64,000 nucleotides of DNA, from the NCBI RefSeq assembly GCF_004168255.1, contig NZ_SEWG01000002.1, positions 558,001-622,000 of the forward strand, given 5' to 3'. The stretch comes from Mucilaginibacter terrigena. Its GTDB lineage: Bacteria; Bacteroidota; Bacteroidia; Sphingobacteriales; Sphingobacteriaceae. The notes under the pieces were generated by a model, which was not told where the DNA came from, made no database searches, and saw only the letters and a list, made by a program, of their open reading frames with translations. This document shows positions 39,573 through 48,073 of the stretch, piece by piece (position 1 is the stretch's first letter; every line of letters starts with the position of its first letter). The translations under genes and the position numbers were made by a program.

Positions 39573-39721
39573 AGCACCCCAACCCCCTGAAGGGGGAGTT
39601 TTTTGAATAAAGCATAAAGCCCGGTTCTAACAGAACCGGGCTTTATGCTTTATTCACCGCGCAATGACGGGGTGGAACAGTTAGAAAGGTAAGCTCCCCT
39701 TCAGGGAGTTGGGGGGGGTGG
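39573..39721. repeat. REP-like inverted doublet, copy C, around a perfect hairpin
   Basis: CACCCCAACCCCCTGAAGGG at 39575 and its inverse CCTTCAGGGAGTTGGGG near 39697-39718 enclose a 23-bp perfect hairpin. The right arm runs into the queG gene and supplies its last codons and stop. Confidence 0.65.
39606..39654. terminator. Bidirectional terminator, 23-bp perfect stem
   Basis: Arms 39606-39628 and 39632-39654 are perfectly complementary with a three-base loop (AAC). The arms contain AAAGCCCGGTTCT and end in TTT on both strands. It serves both convergent genes (exonuclease and queG). Confidence 0.85.
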
Positions 39722-40648
39722 GCTAAGAAATTGTATATTCCGCTTCAGCCCTTCAAACTTCGTCCGTTTCACCGCCGAATTTTTAAACACTTTTTGGAAT
39801 ACATCGGTGGTGATATCTTCCCAGTCTTCTTTCTTAAGGCCATGCAATTCGGGGTGAGGGGTGAAGGCGGGTTCGTTGTGGAGCACCGAGAAACGGTTCC
39901 AGGGGCAAACGTCCTGGCATACATCGCAGCCAAACATCCAGTTATCCATTTTGCCTTTAAATTCCTGCGGTATCTCGTTCTTCAGCTCGATAGTAAGGTA
40001 CGAGATGCAGCGGCTGCCATCAACCACATAAGGGCCTACAATGGCATCGGTAGGGCAGGCATCAATACAGCGTGTGCAGGTGCCGCAGTGGTCGGCAGTG
40101 GGTTCTATATCGTATTCCAGCTCAATATCCACTATCAGCTCTGCCAAAAAGAAGAACGAGCCTGCCTGCTTGCTAATGAGGTTGGTGTTTTTACCCACCC
40201 AGCCTAAACCGGCTTTTTTGGCCCAGGCCTTATCCAGCACCGGTGCCGAATCTACAAAAGCCCTGCCGCCAACCTCGCCGATTTTTTGGTTAATGATGTC
40301 TAACAATTGCTTTAGCTTATCTTTAATAACGCTATGATAATCAATGCCATAAGCGTACTTGGAGATCTTGGGGGCTGATGGGTCTGACTGTGTGGTATCG
40401 GCATAATAGTTAAGCCCTAAGGATATAACAGACTTAGCGCCATCTACCAGCAAACGTGGGTCCAGGCGCTTGTCAAAGTAGTTTTCCATGTAGCGCATTT
40501 CGCCGTGCATGCCTTTGTTAAGCCATGCTTCCAGCCGGGGGGCTTCTTCTTCCAAAAAATCTGCCTTCGCTATGCCGCAAAACAAAAAGCCCAGGTTTTT
40601 TGCCTCGGTTTTTATCAATTGCGAATATGCCGACAGGTTTTGTTGCAT
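39701..40648 (-). CDS. queG: Epoxyqueuosine reductase QueG
   Basis: 315 aa. Reduces epoxyqueuosine to queuosine in tRNA anticodons. Two ferredoxin-like [4Fe-4S] motifs: [16 protein letters not shown] (about 190-205) and [11 protein letters not shown] (about 248-258), preceded by the corrinoid/QueG N-terminal domain ([38 protein letters not shown]) and WVGKNTNL. The ATG at 40648 was taken rather than a longer frame, because a TATCTTTG box ends four bases before it. The C-terminal SPPPPTP comes from an interspersed repeat. Confidence 0.93.
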   Translation of the reverse strand: MQQNLSAYSQLIKTEAKNLGFLFCGIAKADFLEEEAPRLEAWLNKGMHGEMRYMENYFDKRLDPRLLVDGAKSVISLGLNYYADTTQSDPSAPKISKYAYGIDYHSVIKDKLKQLLDIINQKIGEVGGRAFVDSAPVLDKAWAKKAGLGWVGKNTNLISKQAGSFFFLAELIVDIELEYDIEPTADHCGTCTRCIDACPTDAIVGPYVVDGSRCISYLTIELKNEIPQEFKGKMDNWMFGCDVCQDVCPWNRFSVLHNEPAFTPHPELHGLKKEDWEDITTDVFQKVFKNSAVKRTKFEGLKRNIQFLSPPPPTP

Positions 40649-40652
40649 TGCG

Positions 40653-40660
40653 CAAAGATA
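40653..40660 (-). promoter_or_regulatory. -7 box of queG, 4 bases before ATG
   Basis: TATCTTTG on the minus strand, exact consensus, four bases before the ATG at 40648. No matching -33 TTTG. Confidence 0.5.
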
Positions 40661-40787
40661 GTACAAACCAATGTTTTTTAGACGGGTACGCAATTGCATC
40701 ATCATAGAAAAAGTTAAATACACCTTAAATAAGTTTCTTTTTAAACAATGGTATGGCTTTTGGTATAGTTATGGAAACTGAAATATC

Positions 40788-41177
40788 ATGCTACAATTTA
40801 TAAACGATCTGGAACCTCACGTGGTGGGCATACATGCCATAGGCGAGGTGACCAAAGAAGATATGGAGAAAGTGCTGCTGCCACGTATTGATGAATTGGT
40901 AGCGCTACAAGGCGAAATCAATTACCTGCTGGTACTGGAAACCGATGTACAAAACTGGACAGCCGGCGCCTGGTGGGACGATATTAAAATGGGCCTGAAG
41001 AACTTTACCAAGTGGAGCAAAATTGCCGTTGTAAGCGACCAAAAGGGCGTACAATGGTTTACAGATGCGTTCCGCTTTTTTGTGCCCGGTAAATCAAAAG
41101 GTTATTCATTAGCGCAACTTGACGAGGCTATACAGTGGATAACCGCGAAGGAAGAACAACCAGTAGAATCTAAATAA
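40788..41177 (+). CDS. STAS / SpoIIAA-like protein
   Basis: 129 aa, single SpoIIAA-like domain: HVVGIHAIGEVTKEDMEKVLLPRIDEL, NYLLVLETDVQNWTAGAWWDDIKMGLKNFTKW, IAVVSDQKGVQWFTDAFRFFVPGK. This family (PF11964-type) has a STAS-like fold and is common in Bacteroidota. It lacks the conserved serine needed for classical anti-anti-sigma phosphorylation as far as I can see, so partner switching is uncertain. Followed nine bases later by a small disordered protein, probably in one transcript ending at a strong terminator. Confidence 0.78.
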   Translation: MLQFINDLEPHVVGIHAIGEVTKEDMEKVLLPRIDELVALQGEINYLLVLETDVQNWTAGAWWDDIKMGLKNFTKWSKIAVVSDQKGVQWFTDAFRFFVPGKSKGYSLAQLDEAIQWITAKEEQPVESK

Positions 41178-41186
41178 CACACATAT

Positions 41187-41420
41187 ATGGAAAATAAACC
41201 CGAAGGATTTGACAGGGCCAATGGCCAGGGTCAGAACCACGATATTACCGGCAACGTTGCCAACGTAGGTAACGATACCCTAAAACAGGACATAAACGAC
41301 AAAGACCTTGCTAAAAAGGTACCAACCGTTGTCCCCGAGAATGATACGCCGGAGTTGGAAACACCAACAGAACAAAGCGCCTCTAATAAAGGACAAGGCC
41401 CGTCGGGCGAGAACTTATAA
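41187..41420 (+). CDS. Small disordered acidic protein, unknown
   Basis: 77 aa, hydrophilic and low in hydrophobic residues (MENKPEGFDRANGQGQNH... ENDTPELETPTEQSASNKGQGPSGENL). No domain. Reading frame is plausible because of its position nine bases after the STAS-like gene and a strong terminator at its stop. Could be a stress-related unfolded protein. Confidence 0.55.
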   Translation: MENKPEGFDRANGQGQNHDITGNVANVGNDTLKQDINDKDLAKKVPTVVPENDTPELETPTEQSASNKGQGPSGENL

Positions 41421-41458
41421 AAAGGAAAGGCCTCTTCATTAAAGAGGCCTTTCCTTTT
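41420..41458 (+). terminator. Terminator after the STAS-like operon
   Basis: AAAAGGAAAGGCCTCTT, five-base loop, AAGAGGCCTTTCCTTTT: a 17-bp perfect stem. The flanking T-rich ends on both strands allow use from either side; the minus-strand gene at 41494 is transcribed into it. Confidence 0.85.
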
Positions 41459-41493
41459 ACTACCGCGCGTCATTGATATTTTTGGTGGCAAGT

Positions 41494-41964
41494 CTATCTG
41501 TTATGATATAATCTCGAATTTGAATAGGTTGCCTCACTTACAATTTTATTCCCTTTGATCTTGAATATGCTGGCGTTACGCACATCGTAACGGATAGGGC
41601 TGCCGGCTTTTTCTTTTAAGCCGATAATGTCATATTCTACCACCACGGTACTATCGGTATTGATCATATTATCCACCAGATACTTGGCATCCGGCGATAC
41701 GTAAAACAGCTGGTGGAAGATCTGGTCGGCACCTTGCTGGCCAACCGATTCGCCATCCCAGTCGGTAGTGGTTATTTTGGCCTTATCGGCATATTGGGCA
41801 ACCAGGCTTTTAAGGTCATGGTCGTTCAGGTATCTGAAATGCTCGTTAACAAGCTGTTTGGATATTTCGGTTTGCGTAACAACAGGCGTTTCGGGTTTAT
41901 TGTTGCAGGCGGCAAATGCAGTTGCCAGTAATATGAACAGGATGGGGCGCAAGGTGGTTGTCAT
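41494..41964 (-). CDS. NTF2/SnoaL-like lipoprotein
   Basis: 156 aa. Lipoprotein signal TTLRPILFILLATAFAACNN (Cys20). The body fits a nuclear-transport-factor-2-like cone fold: SKQLVNEHFRYLNDHDLKSLVAQYADKAKITTTDW, VSPDAKYLVDNMINTDSTVVVEYDIIG, RNASIFKIKGNKIVSEATYS. Such proteins bind small molecules or are ester cyclase-like; no catalytic residues identified. Periplasmic face. Stands downstream of the polysaccharide deacetylase in the same direction, separated by a terminator, and has its own TACTTTTA box. Confidence 0.75.
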   Translation of the reverse strand: MTTTLRPILFILLATAFAACNNKPETPVVTQTEISKQLVNEHFRYLNDHDLKSLVAQYADKAKITTTDWDGESVGQQGADQIFHQLFYVSPDAKYLVDNMINTDSTVVVEYDIIGLKEKAGSPIRYDVRNASIFKIKGNKIVSEATYSNSRLYHNR

Positions 41965-41968
41965 GGTT

Positions 41969-41976
41969 TAAAAGTA
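41969..41976 (-). promoter_or_regulatory. -7-like box, 4 bases before ATG of the NTF2-like gene
   Basis: TACTTTTA on the minus strand, one change from TAnnTTTG, four bases before the ATG at 41964. Confidence 0.35.
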
Positions 41977-41989
41977 CTTATTTATCTGA

Positions 41990-42034
41990 AATAATAAAGC
42001 CCCCTTATGTAATACAAAAGGGGGCTTTATTATT
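41990..42034 (-). terminator. Terminator at the end of the polysaccharide utilisation locus
   Basis: AATAATAAAGCCCCCTT and AAGGGGGCTTTATTATT form a perfect 17-bp stem. It ends the run of minus-strand genes from 53.6 kb after the polysaccharide deacetylase gene. Confidence 0.85.
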
Positions 42035-42044
42035 TCAGTTATTC

Positions 42045-42959
42045 TTAAAAACTGTTACGTATGCTGTTGCTTAAAGTTTTAGCGCTCCAGTAACCACTGT
42101 CCAATATCCTGCGCACGGTTAGCAGCGGGTAGTCAGGATCGCGCTTATCAGCCAGTTGGAAAGCCATTTTAAATCCTTTTTTATCAAGTTCGGGTAATAC
42201 GGGTTTTTTCCAAATGCCAAACGGATAAGCAAAGTATTGAATTTTTTTGCCTGTAATTTCTTCCAGCTTTTTAGTCGGCTTATCAATCTGGGTAACCCAG
42301 TCATCAACCGGCCTGTTAGTTATTTTGCCGTTAAGGCCTTTAATCACCAGGTTAGAATTATGCGAATATTTATCTACACGGTGGTGGTCCCAGGTGTGGC
42401 TGGAAATGACGTGCCCGTCGTCAGATAGTTTTTTGATCATCTCGCTGGTCATATAATGCGGGCGGCCGATAGATACAGTCATTACAAAGAAAACGCCTTT
42501 AAAGCCGTATTTCTTCATTTCGGGGGCGGCTATGGTAAACTGGTCTACATCGGTATCGTCAAACGTTAGCATAATAGGTTTTTTTGGCAGCGGAGCGCCC
42601 GATACCAGGTAATTGTACAACTGGTCGGGCAGGATAGTGTGATAACCGCTATCGGCAAGCATTTTCATATGCTCTTTAAACGCGGCTATCTGTACAATAT
42701 AGTCCTTGGCGTTTTTAGAGTCGGTAGCCTTCCAGTCGCGGATCTGGTGATAGCAAACTATAGGAACCTGCTTGCGGGCCAAAACAGCGGCCTTATCAAC
42801 CGGGCCTGTCGCCAGTTTTGCCACCGGCGAAGACGATGCTGCTTCGGTGGTTGTTTTAACGCTATCAGCAGCGGCTTTTTCAGAAGATGCGGGTTTAGAC
42901 TGGCACGATACCATGCCCAAAATACAAAGCGGCAGCAATGCCGAAAATTGCTTAAACAT
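42045..42959 (-). CDS. Polysaccharide deacetylase (NodB family), lipoprotein
   Basis: 304 aa. Lipoprotein signal with GMVSC. NodB homology (about 70-260): IVCYHQIRDW, metal-binding TFDDTDVDQF (catalytic Asp pair), VISSHTWDHHRVDKYSHNS (HxxxH metal ligands, SHTWDHH), and FAYPFG with the late Arg/Trp region. Removes N- or O-acetyl groups from glycans in the periplasm or on the cell surface. Last gene of the locus; its presence suggests a deacetylation step on an acetylated mannan or N-glycan. The ATG at 42959 gives the signal peptide. Confidence 0.85.
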   Translation of the reverse strand: MFKQFSALLPLCILGMVSCQSKPASSEKAAADSVKTTTEAASSSPVAKLATGPVDKAAVLARKQVPIVCYHQIRDWKATDSKNAKDYIVQIAAFKEHMKMLADSGYHTILPDQLYNYLVSGAPLPKKPIMLTFDDTDVDQFTIAAPEMKKYGFKGVFFVMTVSIGRPHYMTSEMIKKLSDDGHVISSHTWDHHRVDKYSHNSNLVIKGLNGKITNRPVDDWVTQIDKPTKKLEEITGKKIQYFAYPFGIWKKPVLPELDKKGFKMAFQLADKRDPDYPLLTVRRILDSGYWSAKTLSNSIRNSF

Positions 42960-43042
42960 ATTGCGGATGATGATTAATATGCCGCTAAAATAATACAATT
43001 AAACAGGGTTGTATTAACTGTTAATAAATATTATTTCAATGT

Positions 43043-44185
43043 TTACAACACTATCCGCTTGCCTTCGGCGATAGACCTTTTGGCGGCATCCAATATCTGC
43101 ATCACTATCATGTTGTATTTTAACGATGACCTGTCGGTTATTCCTTTTAACCTGTTTTTTACCACCATTTGCAGGTAGGGGATGGGATGATCATTTGGTG
43201 TGGCTAAAGGCGCAGCCACGCTTTTTATAGCAGGCGCGTTATTTAGCCGGGTGATAACTGTATCCTTATCTAAAGCGTGCATGTAGCCTTCATCGCCAAA
43301 AACCTCCAGGTCCTTGATAGAGAACGGCCAGTTCCAGGATGCTTCGATAATACCGGTAGCCGTGGGGTACTCTACCAATATAGTAGCATCATCATCAACT
43401 TTGGGGTAGGTTTGCAGCTTAAAGTGACGGGCAACCGCGGTTACCGCAATAGGTTTCTGTCCGTTCATCAGCCAGGTCATCAGGTTGGCGCCGTAGCAGC
43501 CAAAATCGTTAAGGGCACCGGCACCGTTCATTTCGGGATCGGTAAGCCAGTTGGTAAAATCCTTGCTGCAGCCAATCTCTTTAGGGCCCTGGTGGCCATC
43601 GTGTACCACCATTTTCCTGATTTGGCCCAGGCTGTCCTGGCCTGCCACATCATACACGTGCTGGTACGATGGGTACCAGGTAGTTTCGTAATTGGTGAGC
43701 AGTTTAATGTAATACTTTAGGGCTAAAAACTCCATCCGGTTGGCCTGCGCAAGGGTGGCCGCCAGCGGCTTTTCAACCATTACAGATATACCTAAAGGGG
43801 CGCACACTTCTACAATATCAATATGCTTTGCAACCGGGTTATACCCCAGTACCACATCCGGCTTTTTAGCCGTAACCATCTTCTTCAGGTCATCAAACAT
43901 AATGGAATCGGGCAGGTTGTACTGTTTTTGGTAACGCGCGCGCAGCTGCTTATCAGCCTCGGCAATACCTACAATAATAACCTTTCCATCGCGGTAATCG
44001 CCCAGGATATTATGCACATGATCGTGCGCAAGGCCTGCGATTGCCAGCTTTTGGGTGCTAAGTAATACAGGCGGCGCCGGGGCAAGTGGCAGCGTTTTGA
44101 TAACCGCGGTGGTTTGTGCCCGTGCAGCTGTAAAAAATGCGCACGATATAATACATACACAGATAAACCTTGTAGTTTTTATCAT
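43043..44185 (-). CDS. Exported Gfo/Idh/MocA-family oxidoreductase
   Basis: 380 aa. Signal peptide MIKTTRFICVCIISCAFFTAARAQ. Gfo/Idh/MocA features: the Rossmann start LAIAGLAHDHVHNILGDY (the usual GxGxxG is changed to AGLAHDH), VMVEKPLAATLAQANRM (conserved EKP, about 155) and a C-terminal domain with HDGHQGPKEIGCSKDF and NDFGCYGANLMTWLM. Oxidises or rearranges sugars using bound NAD(P). Placed in the periplasm with GH92, it may act on released mannose or its derivatives. Start ambiguous: an ATG four codons earlier (44197) overlaps the GH92 stop. Confidence 0.82.
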   Translation of the reverse strand: MIKTTRFICVCIISCAFFTAARAQTTAVIKTLPLAPAPPVLLSTQKLAIAGLAHDHVHNILGDYRDGKVIIVGIAEADKQLRARYQKQYNLPDSIMFDDLKKMVTAKKPDVVLGYNPVAKHIDIVEVCAPLGISVMVEKPLAATLAQANRMEFLALKYYIKLLTNYETTWYPSYQHVYDVAGQDSLGQIRKMVVHDGHQGPKEIGCSKDFTNWLTDPEMNGAGALNDFGCYGANLMTWLMNGQKPIAVTAVARHFKLQTYPKVDDDATILVEYPTATGIIEASWNWPFSIKDLEVFGDEGYMHALDKDTVITRLNNAPAIKSVAAPLATPNDHPIPYLQMVVKNRLKGITDRSSLKYNMIVMQILDAAKRSIAEGKRIVL

Positions 44186-44186
44186 G

Positions 44187-46469
44187 CTATTTTTCATTTG
44201 ATAACGAGTATGGTACATCTGCCGCTTTGCTTCCCCGTACTTTGTTTGGCGTGGCCGACATGCTAAAATTAAGATTACCGCCTTGCTGCAACGCCTTATG
44301 GCTAAGCCAGTTATAGCTGTATGGTTTGCCGTTAACAGTAAGGTTACTTACAAAACGGTTTACCGGGCTGTTATTTGCAGCGTTTATGGTGACTGTTTTA
44401 CCGTTCTCTAAAGTAAGGGTTATCTTTTTAAACAATGGCGCGCCTAAAACGTACTGGTCGCTGGCAGGTGTTACAGGGTAAAAACCCATAGCCGAAAACA
44501 CATACCAGGCCGATGTTTGGCCGTTATCTTCGTCGCCGCAATAACCATCAGGGGCCGAGTGGTACATTTTGTTCATCACATCGCGCACGTGCAACTGGGT
44601 TTTCCACGGCTGGCCGGCGTAATTGTACAGATAGGTCATGTGCTGGATAGGCTGGTTACCATGCGCGTACTGGCCCATGCCCGCTATCTGCATCTCGCGA
44701 ATCTCATGGATCACCTCGCCATAGTAGCTATCGTCAAATATTGGTGGCAGAGTCCATATCGAATCGAGCTTGGTTACAAATTTCTCTTTACCACCCATCA
44801 GGTCTATCAGCCCCTGCACGTCATGGAAAACGCTCCAGGTATAGTGCCAGCTGTTACCTTCGGTAAAGGCATCGCCCCATTTAAATGGGTTAAACGGACT
44901 TTGAAACTTACCATCCTTGTTTTTCCCGCGCATTAATCCCGTTTGCGGGTCGAACAGGTTTTTATAGTTCATGCTTCGCTTGCGGTAGATCTCCGTTTCA
45001 GATGCAGGGCGCCCCAGCGCTTTGCCTAATTTATATATCGCAAAATCGTCATAAGCATACTCTAAAGTACGGGCGGCGTTCTCGTTTATCTTTACATCGT
45101 AGGGCACATAGCCTAAGCTGTTGTAAAAATCCACACCATCGCGGCCGGTTGCGTTTGGCCCATCGTTGTTAGCGCCATGTAAAAGCGCCTGGTACAAGGT
45201 GCCGATATCGTAACCGCGACCGCCTTTTAAGTAAGCTTCGGATACCACCGATGCCGAGTTGTTCCCCACCATTACATTCGCGTAACCAGGGCTGCTCCAT
45301 TCGGGTAGCCAGCCGCCTTCCTTGTAATCGTTTATCAGGCCTTCCTGCATCTCTTTATTAATGGAAGGATATACCAGGTTCAGGAATGGATACAGTGCCC
45401 TGAAAGTATCCCAAAAACCGGTGCCCGCAAACTTGTAACCCGGCAATACCTCGCCATTTTGCGCGCTGTAATGCATTATTTTTCCTTTGGCATCGATCTC
45501 GTACATTTTATTAGGGAAGAAAAGCATACGGTATAAGCATGAGTAAAAGGTTTTAACCTGCTCAACCGAACCGCCCTCAACCGACAAGCGGCTTAGCGTT
45601 TTGTTCCAAACGGCTTTTGCCTTTTGTTTGGTAATGTCGAAGTTGTCGTTACCGATTTCTCTGTTCAGGCTCACTTCAGCCTGCTCAATGCTGATGAATG
45701 ACGAGGCCACCCGCATGTTCACCTTTTCGCCTTTAGCGGTCTTGAAACCTATAACCGCGCTGGCATGTTTGGCGGTAAGCTCTAAACCATCGTTCAGGGT
45801 GCTATCGCTGTAAACCTGGGCCAGGGTAATGGGCTTATCTACATATATAACAAAGTAATTTTTAAAGTTTTTAAGCGGGCCGCGGGCGTATTTACTTGAA
45901 TAGCCAACAATCTTTCTTTCGCCGGGGATAACCTTGATGTACGACCCCTTGTCAAAAGCATCTATCACAATAAAGGAGCTATCCGTTTTTGGGTATGTGA
46001 ACCTGAACTGCGCGCTGCGCTCGGTAGGGGCAATCTCGGTAGTTACGTCGTGGTCGGCCAGGTAAACGCTGTAGTAATATGGCTTAGCTATTTCGGCCTT
46101 GTGCGAGAACCAGCTTTGACGCTGGTTTTGCGATACTTTTATTTTCCCCGTAGCCGGCATAATGGCAAACTGCCCGTAATCGTTCATCCATGGCGATGGC
46201 TGGTGGGTTTGCTTAAAGCCGTTAATTTTATAGGCATCATAAGTGTATTGCCACCCGTCGCCCATTTTGCCGGTTTGCGGTGTCCAGAAGTTCATGCCCC
46301 AGGGCACGGCAATGGCGGGGTAAGTGTTGCCGTTACTCAGGTCGTATTTGGATTGGGTGCCCATTAACGGGTTTATCCACTCAACAGGGTCGGTTACTTT
46401 GGTAACCTGCTGGGCAAATGTGGTAGCGGTAAATAGTATGGTGCTTAAAAAAAGGAGCCTTTTTTTCAT
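44187..46469 (-). CDS. GH92 family alpha-mannosidase
   Basis: 760 aa, the usual size for a secreted GH92. Signal MKKRLLFLSTILFTATTFAQ. N-terminal beta sandwich (about 25-270; DPVEWINPLMGTQSKYDLSNGNTYPAIAVPWG) and an (alpha/alpha)6 catalytic domain with family landmarks AGTGFWDTFRALYPFLNL, GGWLPEWSSPGYANVMVGN, EGNSWHYTWSVFHDVQG and CGDEDNGQTSAWYVFSAMGFYPV. Calcium-dependent exo-alpha-mannosidases of this family trim alpha-1,2/1,3/1,6 mannose from N-glycans and yeast mannan; linkage cannot be told here. Downstream of susD after a hairpin. Confidence 0.93.
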   Translation of the reverse strand: MKKRLLFLSTILFTATTFAQQVTKVTDPVEWINPLMGTQSKYDLSNGNTYPAIAVPWGMNFWTPQTGKMGDGWQYTYDAYKINGFKQTHQPSPWMNDYGQFAIMPATGKIKVSQNQRQSWFSHKAEIAKPYYYSVYLADHDVTTEIAPTERSAQFRFTYPKTDSSFIVIDAFDKGSYIKVIPGERKIVGYSSKYARGPLKNFKNYFVIYVDKPITLAQVYSDSTLNDGLELTAKHASAVIGFKTAKGEKVNMRVASSFISIEQAEVSLNREIGNDNFDITKQKAKAVWNKTLSRLSVEGGSVEQVKTFYSCLYRMLFFPNKMYEIDAKGKIMHYSAQNGEVLPGYKFAGTGFWDTFRALYPFLNLVYPSINKEMQEGLINDYKEGGWLPEWSSPGYANVMVGNNSASVVSEAYLKGGRGYDIGTLYQALLHGANNDGPNATGRDGVDFYNSLGYVPYDVKINENAARTLEYAYDDFAIYKLGKALGRPASETEIYRKRSMNYKNLFDPQTGLMRGKNKDGKFQSPFNPFKWGDAFTEGNSWHYTWSVFHDVQGLIDLMGGKEKFVTKLDSIWTLPPIFDDSYYGEVIHEIREMQIAGMGQYAHGNQPIQHMTYLYNYAGQPWKTQLHVRDVMNKMYHSAPDGYCGDEDNGQTSAWYVFSAMGFYPVTPASDQYVLGAPLFKKITLTLENGKTVTINAANNSPVNRFVSNLTVNGKPYSYNWLSHKALQQGGNLNFSMSATPNKVRGSKAADVPYSLSNEK

Positions 46470-46504
46470 GTAGAGATTAATAGTTATAAACGTAATTGGC
46501 CGTA

Positions 46505-46543
46505 AATATAAAAGACTGGCAGGTATTGCCAGTCTTTTATATT
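46505..46543 (-). terminator. Perfect 17-bp hairpin between susD and the GH92 gene
   Basis: AATATAAAAGACTGGCA and TGCCAGTCTTTTATATT around a five-base loop. Inside the locus rather than at its end, so it may partially terminate or protect the susC-susD message, keeping the mannosidase lower. Confidence 0.7.
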
Positions 46544-46549
46544 GTAAAA

Positions 46550-48049
46550 TTATTGCCACCCCGGGTTTTGTGTAAGTTTCGGGTTGGTGTTCATTTCGCG
46601 CTGCGGTATAGGCCACAGGTAATATTGTTCCTTAAAGGTGACATCCTGCTCGTTTTTACCTGTTGTAGCATCGGGGAAGGAGTGGGTCGCCACATCATAC
46701 CTTTTGTGTGTGCGCTGCATATCAAAGTATGCCTTGTTCTCGTAGGCAAGCTCGTGGTAACGCTGCTGCCACACTTCTTCCCTAAAGGCGCTTTGCGACA
46801 ATGCGCCAATAGGCGCTAAATGCGCACGGTTGCGTATAGCATTTATCGCGTCGCGGGATGTTGAGTTTGGCGACCCATCCGCTTCGTTTTGTGCTTCGGC
46901 ATATATCAGCATAGCTTCGGGCAAACGCAGCAGTGTCCAGTTTTCGTCGCTTTTACCGTTCCCTAAAGCGCTTTCTACATGAAAATATTTGTAAAGCGCA
47001 TGCTCGCCAAACTGGATGATGGTACCGGGGTCTTTATCCTTTGGATAGCTGGAGAAATAAAACTGCCTTTCTTCGGTACGCAGGTCGCCTGCCGGATAGC
47101 TGGCAACAAACTCATCTGTAGGTATCATAGCCCCAAGGTGATCGCCATAAGACCCCACCTGTAAGTTAAATGGTAAAGTTAACTGCGGTATGGCATTTTC
47201 TTTTATGCCAACCAGGTAGTTTATCTGGAAGATCAATTCTCCCTGGTTTTTATGGGCGTTGTCGTGCAGGTAATCATACTTGTCAAATAAAGTATAGTCG
47301 CTTAATACCGGCAATACTTCGGCCGCGGCTAAAGCATAGTTTTCGATTTTTTTCAACGGATAACCTGCCATAGTTAAGTAAACGCTCCCTAACAACGTAC
47401 GCACAGCACCTATTGATGCACGGCCGGTTTGGTCGGTTTCGGGCATGCCCGAATCTTTCGCCGCTTTAAGATCGGCCACGATCAGGTCGTAAACCGCCGC
47501 AACGGGCGAACGCTCGGGGTAAAGAGTTTCGCTGGTAATGGTAACCGGTTCTGTTATTAACGGCACATCGCCATACAGCCTTACCAAATGGTAGTAAAAG
47601 AAAGCTCTTAAAAAATAAACTTCGCCTAATAGCTTTTTCTTATCCGCATCGGGCATAGTAATCTCGGGGATGCGCTTAAGCGCCACGTTAGCATTCGCGA
47701 TAGCGGCATAACTGTTTGACCATACCGTTTCAAAACCCGGGTTTGTAGGGCTTGTACTTTGGTTTATCACCTGTTTATTATTAACACTTTGCCCAAGCGT
47801 GGTTGTATGCCCTGCAAAAAGCTCTAAAGTAATAAACGGGCTTTCGCCGTAGGCATCGCCATTTTGGAACATGTATAAATTGGCGTAAATGCCATTAACA
47901 AATGTTTTAGCCTGTGAAGCGGTTGTGAAATAGTTGCCGGTATTAAAGTTATCTCTCCTTTCTTCGTCGAGGTATTTTTTGCAACTACTTGCCGTAATGG
48001 TAAGGATGAGTAATAAACAGATCCTTAATTTTTTAAAGTTAAACTTCAT
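46550..48049 (-). CDS. susD: RagB/SusD family glycan-binding lipoprotein
   Basis: 499 aa. Lipoprotein signal KLRICLLLILTITASSCKK; SusD N-terminal TPR region (DEERRDNFNTGNYFTTASQAKTFVNGIY...) and C-terminal SusD/RagB domain with NAIRNRAHL, REEVWQQRYHELAYENKAYFDMQR and the typical ending YLWPIPQREMNTNPKLTQNPGW. Lids the SusC barrel and captures oligosaccharide at the cell surface. 24 bases downstream of susC. Confidence 0.95.
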   Translation of the reverse strand: MKFNFKKLRICLLLILTITASSCKKYLDEERRDNFNTGNYFTTASQAKTFVNGIYANLYMFQNGDAYGESPFITLELFAGHTTTLGQSVNNKQVINQSTSPTNPGFETVWSNSYAAIANANVALKRIPEITMPDADKKKLLGEVYFLRAFFYYHLVRLYGDVPLITEPVTITSETLYPERSPVAAVYDLIVADLKAAKDSGMPETDQTGRASIGAVRTLLGSVYLTMAGYPLKKIENYALAAAEVLPVLSDYTLFDKYDYLHDNAHKNQGELIFQINYLVGIKENAIPQLTLPFNLQVGSYGDHLGAMIPTDEFVASYPAGDLRTEERQFYFSSYPKDKDPGTIIQFGEHALYKYFHVESALGNGKSDENWTLLRLPEAMLIYAEAQNEADGSPNSTSRDAINAIRNRAHLAPIGALSQSAFREEVWQQRYHELAYENKAYFDMQRTHKRYDVATHSFPDATTGKNEQDVTFKEQYYLWPIPQREMNTNPKLTQNPGWQ

Positions 48050-48073
48050 AATAATATATATTAAATGGTTTAA

